From DASUGM01 sp036274055 (lineage in GTDB: Bacteria; Acidobacteriota; Vicinamibacteria; Vicinamibacterales; SCN-69-37), in assembly GCA_036274055.1 (NCBI GenBank), contig DASUGM010000179.1:1-28736 (forward strand): a stretch of DNA of 28,736 bases. Reading direction: 5' to 3'. The notes under the pieces were generated by a model, which saw nothing but the letters and a program-made list of their open reading frames with translations, did not search any database and was not told the origin of the DNA. Shown one piece after another: positions 18,888 to 25,517 of this stretch (positions are counted from its first letter, which is position 1; every line of letters begins with the position of its first letter). Both the position numbers and the translations under genes were made by a program.

Positions 18888-21869
18888 ATGACGTCCCTGC
18901 ATGCTCGTTTGAGTCGGTTCCTGATTGTCCTCTTCGCGGCGTTCGCGTTCGTCGCGTTGCCTGCTGCCGCCCACGCCCAGAGCGCCACCGGCGCCCTCGA
19001 CGGCATCGTCGTCGATCAGCAGAACGCGGTCCTGCCCGGCGTGACGATCACCGTCACCGCGGTCGCGACCGGGGTCAAGCGATCGACGGTCACCGACGAC
19101 AAAGGCATGTTTCGCAACCCGCTGCTGCCGGTCGGCGACTACGAAGTCCTGGCTGAATTGCCCGGCTTCAAGCCGCAGAAGCAGACCGATATCCACGTGA
19201 TGATCGGCCAGTCGCTGACGCTGCGCATCGAGATGGCGGTCGGCGGCGTCGTCGAGACGGTGACGGTTGCCGGCTCGACGCCGGTGGTCGAGACCAGCCG
19301 CACGCAGGTGAGCTCGACGGTCGGCGAAGTCGCGGTCCAGAATCTGCCGGTCAACGGCCGCAACTTCATCGACTTCGCGCTGCTCACGCCCGGCGTCACC
19401 AAGGACACGCGCACCGGCGACATCAGCTTCGCCGGCCAGCGCGGCACGCTCAACAGCCTGGTCGTCGACGGCGCCGACAGCAACAACACGTTCTTCGGCC
19501 AGACCGCCGGCCGGACCGGGTCCGGACGCGCACCGTACCAGTTCAGCCAGGACGCGGTGAAGGAATTCCAGGTCAACTCGAACTCGTTTTCCGCCGAGTA
19601 CGGCCGCGCCGGCGGCGCGGTGATCAACGTCGTCACCAAGTCCGGCACCAACGACTACCGCGGCTCGATGTTCGAGTTCTTCCGCGACAAGTCGCTCAAT
19701 GCCATCAACGCGATCAACAAGATCAACAACCTGCCGAAGTCGCCGTACCGGTTCAACCAGTTCGGCGGCACGATCGGCGGCCCGATTCGCCGCAGCCGCG
19801 ACTTCTTCTTCTTCAATTACGACGGTCAGCGCAACAACACCCCGAACACCGTCGTGCTCGGCAACCCGGCGAACACGCCGACTGACCCGCTGACACAGCA
19901 GGGGCTGGCGATCCTGCAGTCGAAGGGCGAGAGCTGGGAGCGGCGGCTCGACCAGGACGTGTTCCTGATCAAGACCGATCACACGGTCAACGACAACAAC
20001 CGGCTCTCGTTCCGCTACAACCACCAGAACTTCACCGGTCAGGGCTTCGAGAACGGCGGCACCACCAACGCGCTCGAGCACACCGGAGCGTCAATCGTGA
20101 AGACGCGGACGTTCAACGCCTCGTACAGCTCGATCGTGACGCCGGCGATGTTCAACGAACTGCGTTTTCAGTTGGCTCGCGACGAGGAGCCGGGCGAAGC
20201 GAACAGCGCCGATCCGGAAGCCGTCGTCCAGCAGAGCGGCAGTACGGTGCTGACGATCGGGCGCAACAATTTCAGCCCGCGTGAGACGACGATCAAGCGC
20301 TGGCAGATCGCCGACACGCTGACCTGGCTGCGCGGCGACCACAAGTTCAAGGGCGGCTTCGACTTCCAGTTCGACGACATCCTCAATCGTTTCCCGGGCT
20401 TCTTCAGCGGCTCGTACACGTTCCGATCGCTGGCCTCGTTCGCGGCCGGACGGCCCAACGGCGCCAACGAGTCGTACTCGCAGAACTTCGCCGGCGAGGG
20501 CACGACCGGACCGAACACCAACCCGAACATCCAGGAGTACTCGTTCTTCGTGCAGGACGAGTGGCGTCCGATCGCCGACGTCACGGTCAACCTCGGCTTG
20601 CGCTACGACCTGATGAAGACCGCGGCGCCGCCGGTGCGCAATCCTGATGCGCAGCTCGCCGCAGCCGGGATCGACACCAGCCGGCTCGACACCGACGCCA
20701 ACAACCTCGGCCCGCGTCTCGGCGTCGCCTGGGCGCCGGCGGGGAAGAAGTTCGTCGTCCGCGGCGGCTTCGGCGTGTTCTACGGCCGCACGCCCTCGAT
20801 CATGCTCGGCACAGCGCACTCGAACAACGGCGTCAACATCATCGCGCTGACGTTCACCGGCGACGCGGTACCCACCTGGCCGAACAACTTCAGTTCGATT
20901 CCCGCCGGCGGCACGGCGGCGAAGCCGACCATCTTCTACATTCAGCCTGACTTCCAGAACGCGCGGCTGATGCAGGGCAACCTCGCGGCGGAGTGGGAGA
21001 TCCTGCCGGACACGAGCCTGACCGTGACCTACCTCTCGGTGAGCGGCAGCAGCCTGCCGCGCTCGATCGACCGCAATCTCGGCTCGCTCGGGTCACGCAA
21101 CTTCACCGTGGCCGGCACCGGCGAGGTGATTCCGTATCACTTCTTCTCGACGGCCGATCGGCCGTACTCCAACTTCGGCCGCGTCATCGCCTTCGAGTCG
21201 TCGGCCGAATCGAGCTACAACGGCGTCACCTTCGAACTGAACCGCCGTTTCGCGCGCCACATGCTCGGCCGCCTTGCCTACACGATCGGCAAGGTCACCG
21301 ACACCGTGCCCGACGCCACCGCCGTCGTCCCCAACAACGCCGGCGACGACGGCAAGTACGCGTCGAATCCCGCGGACTTCGGCGCCGATCGGACCTACGG
21401 CAACACCGACCAGCGCCAGCGCTTCGTCCTCAGCGGGGTCTATGAGACCAATGGCCTCGCCGAGGGCAAGACCGGGGTGACTGGCGCGCTGATTCGCAAC
21501 TGGTCATTGAGCGGCATCTTCACCGCCGCGTCAGGACAGCCGTTCACCGCGCGCGTCGGCGCCGTCGATCTCAACGGCGACGGGAACACCCGCAACGACA
21601 TCGCGCCGGGAACGTCCCGCAACCAGTTCCGCTACCCGACTCAGGTGACGATGGATTTGCGCGTCGCCCGCGACTTGCCGGTAGGCGGCAACAAGGTGCA
21701 GGTGATCTGGGAGGCGTTCAACCTCTTCAACCGCAGCAACTTCAACTTCGCGAACAACACCTACTACAGCGTCAGCGGCACCACGCTGACGCCAAGCACC
21801 ACGTTCGGCACGCCGACGGGCAGCGCCGGCGAGCGGATCATGCAGCTGGCGGTGAAGTTCATCTTCTGA
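18888..21869 (+). CDS. TonB-dependent receptor, Oar-like, with carboxypeptidase-regulatory-like N-terminal domain
   Basis: Outer-membrane transporter of 993 aa. ATG 18888 follows GAAAGG. The order is: signal peptide (residues 1-30, ending AAAHA), a carboxypeptidase-regulatory-like beta sandwich (about 35-115, GALDGIVVDQQNAVLPGVTI...), a plug domain (about 125-260, with NLPVNGRNFIDFALLTPGV, GQRGTLNSLVVDG and YGRAGGAVINVVTKSGTN), then a long beta-barrel ending in a terminal Phe (LAVKFIF), as expected for outer-membrane insertion. This is the abundant acidobacterial Oar-like type, whose ligands (peptides, glycans or others) are generally unknown. There are no adjacent TonB, SusD or degradative genes, so the substrate cannot be inferred. 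Apparently monocistronic. Confidence 0.95.
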   Translation: MTSLHARLSRFLIVLFAAFAFVALPAAAHAQSATGALDGIVVDQQNAVLPGVTITVTAVATGVKRSTVTDDKGMFRNPLLPVGDYEVLAELPGFKPQKQTDIHVMIGQSLTLRIEMAVGGVVETVTVAGSTPVVETSRTQVSSTVGEVAVQNLPVNGRNFIDFALLTPGVTKDTRTGDISFAGQRGTLNSLVVDGADSNNTFFGQTAGRTGSGRAPYQFSQDAVKEFQVNSNSFSAEYGRAGGAVINVVTKSGTNDYRGSMFEFFRDKSLNAINAINKINNLPKSPYRFNQFGGTIGGPIRRSRDFFFFNYDGQRNNTPNTVVLGNPANTPTDPLTQQGLAILQSKGESWERRLDQDVFLIKTDHTVNDNNRLSFRYNHQNFTGQGFENGGTTNALEHTGASIVKTRTFNASYSSIVTPAMFNELRFQLARDEEPGEANSADPEAVVQQSGSTVLTIGRNNFSPRETTIKRWQIADTLTWLRGDHKFKGGFDFQFDDILNRFPGFFSGSYTFRSLASFAAGRPNGANESYSQNFAGEGTTGPNTNPNIQEYSFFVQDEWRPIADVTVNLGLRYDLMKTAAPPVRNPDAQLAAAGIDTSRLDTDANNLGPRLGVAWAPAGKKFVVRGGFGVFYGRTPSIMLGTAHSNNGVNIIALTFTGDAVPTWPNNFSSIPAGGTAAKPTIFYIQPDFQNARLMQGNLAAEWEILPDTSLTVTYLSVSGSSLPRSIDRNLGSLGSRNFTVAGTGEVIPYHFFSTADRPYSNFGRVIAFESSAESSYNGVTFELNRRFARHMLGRLAYTIGKVTDTVPDATAVVPNNAGDDGKYASNPADFGADRTYGNTDQRQRFVLSGVYETNGLAEGKTGVTGALIRNWSLSGIFTAASGQPFTARVGAVDLNGDGNTRNDIAPGTSRNQFRYPTQVTMDLRVARDLPVGGNKVQVIWEAFNLFNRSNFNFANNTYYSVSGTTLTPSTTFGTPTGSAGERIMQLAVKFIF

Positions 21870-21877
21870 GGTAGACC

Positions 21878-21997
21878 CGACAGCAACATAAAGGAGCGTG
21901 GAGGAGTTTGCAGGAGCGTGAAGGTGCTCTGGTCTTGAAACCCAGCAGCTCCTACATGCTCCTGAATCGTCCTTCACGCACCTTCACGGTGCTGTCG
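21878..21997. repeat. Long imperfect inverted word repeat between convergent genes
   Basis: AGGAGCGTG/AAGGTGC words in the left half (from 21890) reappear as the reverse complement in the right half (GCTCCT, CCTTCACGCACC). The outermost arms CGACAGCA (21878-21885) and TGCTGTCG (21990-21997) are perfect. The block fills the gap between the convergent receptor and PAS-like genes and could fold in either transcript, possibly as a bidirectional terminator. Confidence 0.6.
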
Positions 21998-22005
21998 CTC
22001 TTGTC

Positions 22006-22602
22006 TCAGTGGATCGACGTCCGCCGGCCTTTGGGCGCCGGCACCGGCAGCGGCGCGATCGCGCCTTGCAGCGCGCGACCGGCCTGCTGCAGGCGCGAAA
22101 TCACAGCCGCCACGTCGCCTTCGAATTCGAATTCCGAAAGGTCCCTGATCGCCTTGTCGATCGCTGCCGCCGGAGCGTGGACGGCGCCGGCCTGACGCGC
22201 CAGTTGCTCGCGGTCGAGCAGGTGTTCCCGCGCTTTCTGCAGGATCGGCCGCGTGTCGGCGTCGCCGGTCAGCCGCTCGATGATCAGCAGCGGCCGCGCC
22301 TGCATCGTGATCGCGGTCGCGCGCAGCAGCACGTCCTCGCCGCCGATCGTCGCCGCGAACGGTCCGGACTCGGCCTTGCCGTCGGGCGCCCGGTTCCAGG
22401 CGGCGCCAGCCTGATCGAGAAAATGATCGAGAAACGGCAGTGTCGCGCCGAGCGATCGCTGCGACCCGGTCGCCTTTTCTTCGAACGCGCCGGCCAGCCA
22501 GGCCGGCGCCGGTGTCACCAGATGGTAGAGCGAGTTGGGCAGGCGCTCGACGACGGCGATGTCGAGCACGCGGAGCAGATCGGCGAGTAACGCTTCGTTC
22601 AT
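22006..22602 (-). CDS. PAS-like soluble protein, last gene of the GTPase operon
   Basis: I cannot place this 198-aa protein in a named family with certainty. Residues about 10-120 have a PAS-like pattern: an N-terminal helix (LLADLLRVLDIAVVERL), mixed strands (NSLYHLVTPAPAWL), a loop ending in GPFAATIGGEDVLLRATAITMQARPLLIIERL. A charged helix follows (ILQKAREHLLDREQLARQA), like the linker after sensory PAS domains. The C-terminal part is Ala-rich and basic. There is no signal or TM segment. ATG 22602 is chosen because AGGG precedes it; GTG 22617 is less likely. It starts 19 bp after the GTPase stop, so a role as sensor or effector of the GTPase is a reasonable inference, unproven. Confidence 0.75.
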   Translation of the reverse strand: MNEALLADLLRVLDIAVVERLPNSLYHLVTPAPAWLAGAFEEKATGSQRSLGATLPFLDHFLDQAGAAWNRAPDGKAESGPFAATIGGEDVLLRATAITMQARPLLIIERLTGDADTRPILQKAREHLLDREQLARQAGAVHAPAAAIDKAIRDLSEFEFEGDVAAVISRLQQAGRALQGAIAPLPVPAPKGRRTSIH

Positions 22603-22621
22603 CGGTTCCCTCGTCACAAAA

Positions 22622-23116
22622 TCAGCGAAGCATCGCCCGCGCGAGCAGTTCGAACGCCTCTTCGACGCCTTCGCCGGTCTTGGCGCTGGTCCGGACGACG
22701 CGCCAGCCGTCTTCGACGAGCTTGAAAAATGCCGGCTCGTCGATTTCCCACTGCGCCGCCAGGTCGAGCTTGTTGAGCAGCAGGATGAACGGCACCGGCC
22801 CGACCGCCTCGGTGGCCTTCGCCTGCAGTTGCCGCGCCGTCTCCAGCGTCGCGCGCCGCGTCCCGTCGACGACCAGCAGGTAGCCCGACATGCCGCGCAG
22901 TTGGGATGGCTGCACGGTTTGAAAGTCGTCCTGCCCGTAAATGTCCCACAGCATCATCGTGACGTCCTTGCCGTCGACGTTGAGCTGTTTCTTGTCGATC
23001 TTCACGCCGACGGTCGATAGGTACTTGTCGGAGAAGATGCTGCTCACGTAGCGGGCGACGAGACTGGTCTTGCCGACGGCGAAGCCGCCGAGCATGCAGA
23101 TCTTTTTCTGAATCAT
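22622..23116 (-). CDS. Ras/Rab-like small GTPase
   Basis: Single-domain GTPase of 164 aa with every G motif intact: P-loop GGFAVGKTS (G10-S18, Lys16), switch I Thr35 in STVGVKI, G3 WDIYGQD (Asp58, Gly61, Gln62), G4 NKLD (115-118) and G5 TSAK (143-146). WDxxGQ with the catalytic Gln is Rab-like, unlike the altered G3 region of many MglA proteins. There is no C-terminal Cys for lipidation and no TM segment, so membrane recruitment would need a partner, for which the TM protein encoded immediately upstream (10-bp gap) is the obvious candidate. Prokaryotic Ras-superfamily GTPases outside the MglA group are known but mostly of unassigned function. The exact subgroup cannot be set by eye. Confidence 0.93.
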   Translation of the reverse strand: MIQKKICMLGGFAVGKTSLVARYVSSIFSDKYLSTVGVKIDKKQLNVDGKDVTMMLWDIYGQDDFQTVQPSQLRGMSGYLLVVDGTRRATLETARQLQAKATEAVGPVPFILLLNKLDLAAQWEIDEPAFFKLVEDGWRVVRTSAKTGEGVEEAFELLARAMLR

Positions 23117-23126
23117 GTGCGGTCGC

Positions 23127-24851
23127 TCATCGGGGCCCGCCGGTCAGCCGGGAGACGCGCAGCGTCACCCGGCGGTTGCGCTGGTTGTCGGCCTCATTCT
23201 GCCCTGCCCCGAGCGAGCTTGGCGAGTCGCGGGGGCCAACCGCCGGTTCTCTGCTGCCGACACCGTTCGTCGTGATCGTGACGTTGGTGAACGGCTTCGG
23301 CGCAATAGCGTCGCGGACGGCGTCGGCGCGTGCCTTGCTGAGCGGCAGGTTGGTCTCGTCCGGGCCTTCGGCGTCGGTGTGGCCGACGATCTCGATGGCG
23401 AAGCGCTGGCCCGCCGCCGCGGCACGGGCGTCGAAATCGCGAAGTGTCTCGGCCAGGCGCTGGACTTCAGCGTCCTGGCCGGGCACGAGAATCGGCGTGC
23501 CCTTGTGGAACAGCAGGCTCGGCGACTCGATGATCGCGATCATCGCCAGCAGCGGATCGAACGCGCTGACGCCGGCGATCAACGGCGCGGTACGCCGCGC
23601 CTCGGCGATCCACGCGCCCGGCGCGGCGCCCGTAAACGACAGCACGCCGTCGGCGAGCGACAGCGTCACGCCCGCCGGCGGCTGCAGAATGCGGGTTGCG
23701 CGCGCCAGCACCAGCGACGGCTCGAGCGCCTGATACGCCGTCCAGCGGCCGTCGATTCCGGCGGCATCGATCCCGGCAGCCGTGGCCACCGCGAGCGGAT
23801 CTTTTGCCAGTGGATCACGCAGCCCGGTGACGACGAGCTTGCCGCCACGGCGCTCGGATGAGACGACGGTCAAGCCCGGCTCGGCCCGCAACGCGTCGAG
23901 ATACCGCTGATCGCGCGCTTGCGACCGCCACGCCAGGCCGGTCCAGGCCGACAGGACCAGCGCGACGACGACGGCGAACGCCCACGCCGCCGTCGTCCGC
24001 GGCTTGCGTTCCTCGGCGCGATACTGCTGCTGCAGACACGCCTCGAGCGTCGGCCGCGCCGGCTCGAGCGTGCTGGCGTCGCCCTCGAATCGCTCGAGCA
24101 GATCGCCGAACTGCAGGTGGATGGTTTCGACCGCATCCTGCAGCGTCGGCCGGAAATCGCGCGGCGCGCTGCCGCGAATCACCGCCGCGACAATCGCCTG
24201 CGGCCCCGGCTCGATCCACACCGACAACTCGCCGACCTTCAACGCCTCGAGCGAATCGGTCTCGCTGACCTTGAACGAATCCTGAACGAAGTCGCGAATC
24301 GCGGTGAGCATGCCGGACACCATGTCCGCGTCCTGGACGACGCCGGATCCGGCCTGGACGTGCTGCAGCAGCAACCCGCTGCGGCGATCGATCAGAAACG
24401 CCTGCTCGACTCGATAGAGCAGCGTCTTCAGCATCACGACCTCGGCGAACGACTTGCCGGTGCGCATCGCCTCGAGCCGCCAGCGGATCGATCGCCGCGA
24501 GAACGCCTGCTCGAGCGTGCGGTTGAACGACTCGACCATGCTGGCGAGGCTGGCCGACACCGCCTTGCGGATCGCCGGTCCCATGACCGGAAACAGCGCG
24601 TCGGCCAGCGGCTTGGGATTGCGCTTGACCGAGGCGGTGATCGCTTCCTCGAGCGGCGGCGTCAGCGCCCGGGCGAGCTGCGGATCGTGCGCGTGCTCGC
24701 GCAGCACCAGCGGCAGGACTTCGCCGATGTCGTGGGCGCGGCGGTCGCGATCGTCGAGGCGAACTTGCAGCTCTTCGAGCTGCCGTTGTTCGGGCGCCAG
24801 CAGGATCGCGCGAAGCGATCCGATGCCGTCGTCGTCATCCGCGGCGGCCAT
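23127..24851 (-). CDS. One-TM protein: longin/roadblock-like cytosolic region plus periplasmic OmpA-like domain
   Basis: The protein is 574 aa. Residues 1-285 are hydrophilic and presumably cytosolic. Within them, 140-255 (AFLIDRRSGLLLQHV...DADMVSGMLTAIRDFVQDSF...LSVWIEPGPQAIVAAVIRG) reads like a longin/roadblock-type fold, a family that regulates small GTPases. One TM segment spans about 289-308. The periplasmic part has two BON-like units (about 315-350 and 385-432) and an OmpA/MotB-type peptidoglycan-binding domain (445-568; Asp493 in HTDAEG, Arg508 in SKARAD, NQRNRRVTLRV). It overlaps the upstream coiled-coil gene by 17 bp and precedes the GTPase gene by 10 bp. Best reading: a wall-anchored transmembrane partner of the GTPase. 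The OmpA domain is certain; the longin/roadblock assignment is tentative. Confidence 0.88.
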   Translation of the reverse strand: MAAADDDDGIGSLRAILLAPEQRQLEELQVRLDDRDRRAHDIGEVLPLVLREHAHDPQLARALTPPLEEAITASVKRNPKPLADALFPVMGPAIRKAVSASLASMVESFNRTLEQAFSRRSIRWRLEAMRTGKSFAEVVMLKTLLYRVEQAFLIDRRSGLLLQHVQAGSGVVQDADMVSGMLTAIRDFVQDSFKVSETDSLEALKVGELSVWIEPGPQAIVAAVIRGSAPRDFRPTLQDAVETIHLQFGDLLERFEGDASTLEPARPTLEACLQQQYRAEERKPRTTAAWAFAVVVALVLSAWTGLAWRSQARDQRYLDALRAEPGLTVVSSERRGGKLVVTGLRDPLAKDPLAVATAAGIDAAGIDGRWTAYQALEPSLVLARATRILQPPAGVTLSLADGVLSFTGAAPGAWIAEARRTAPLIAGVSAFDPLLAMIAIIESPSLLFHKGTPILVPGQDAEVQRLAETLRDFDARAAAAGQRFAIEIVGHTDAEGPDETNLPLSKARADAVRDAIAPKPFTNVTITTNGVGSREPAVGPRDSPSSLGAGQNEADNQRNRRVTLRVSRLTGGPR

Positions 24852-25413
24852 TGTCGATGCCGGGGATCGACAGCTCGTTGGTGAGCCGCAACGCCATTTC
24901 GGTGAGGAGCGAGGCCAGCGCCGCGCGATCGGTCTTGTCGTTGCGCAGTTCGTTCGACTCCTGAGTCAGCCGTGCCAGGACGTCGTCGATCTTCTGGCGC
25001 ATGTCGTCGCTCATCCGCTGCTGCAGTTCGAGCAGCTGCTGGCGCAGTTCGCGCTGCGCCTTGCCGATCGCGTCGTCCAGAGCGCCGGCTTTCTTCTCGA
25101 GCGCCTTGGTGCTCTCGCGCTGTTCGCGGGCGAGGTCCTTGGTCGCGTCGGTGCGCTCTTCGTGCTCGGTCTTGATGCGTTCGGCAAGCGAGGCGGCTTC
25201 CTGCTTCATGAACTGCTCGAGCGCCGCGAGGCGCTTGCGCACTTCGTCCTTCAGCTCGGAGGTCTCCTGCAGCAGGCGCTCTTCGAGCTTGATGAAGCGC
25301 CGCTCGTAGTCGCGCATCTGGCCGCCGAAGAGGATGTCGCGGACCTTGTCGATGTTGCCGCCGTCTTCGGCGGTGGGGAGCGCCTTGGCATTGGTCTTCG
25401 CGTTGGTCGACAT
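24835..25413 (-). CDS. Coiled-coil protein, first gene of the GTPase operon
   Basis: The 192-aa protein has no signal or TM segment. After ~20 flexible residues comes a short motif, VRDILFGGQMRDYERRFIKLEERL, then a continuous charged coiled coil to about residue 170, rich in Glu, Arg, Gln and Lys (SELKDEVRKRLAALEQFM, RELRQQLLELQQRM). The end SLLTEMALRLTNEL resembles a capping helix. A cytosolic scaffold or adaptor is plausible; no enzymatic residues are evident. ATG 25413 is used, because the longer frame upstream would translate the hairpin repeat. Its 3' end overlaps the OmpA-domain gene, indicating translational coupling. A GATAAC hexamer lies about 12 bp upstream of the ATG, a weak promoter candidate. 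Confidence 0.85.
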   Translation of the reverse strand: MSTNAKTNAKALPTAEDGGNIDKVRDILFGGQMRDYERRFIKLEERLLQETSELKDEVRKRLAALEQFMKQEAASLAERIKTEHEERTDATKDLAREQRESTKALEKKAGALDDAIGKAQRELRQQLLELQQRMSDDMRQKIDDVLARLTQESNELRNDKTDRAALASLLTEMALRLTNELSIPGIDNGRRG

Positions 25414-25443
25414 GGGACCGTGAAAGTTATCACTTCCGGGCGA

Positions 25444-25497
25444 AAAAGGGACCGGGTCGCTTTTTCGGCGAGTGGAAAAAGCGACCCGGTCCCTTTT
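25444..25497. repeat. REP-like perfect inverted repeat, element B
   Basis: Arms 25444-25466 and 25475-25497 form a perfect 23-bp stem with an 8-nt loop. The arms start AAAAGGGACCGGGTCG and end CTTTTTC. This shares the GAAAAAG...CGGGT...CTTTTTC plan of the hairpin at 8563-8625. It lies between two minus-strand genes, 20 bp after the stop of the propeller-hydrolase gene and 30 bp before the coiled-coil start. It may end the first transcript, but its repeat design suggests a dispersed mobile element. Confidence 0.88.
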
Positions 25498-25517
25498 CGC
25501 GACCCCCTTTTGGGCTA

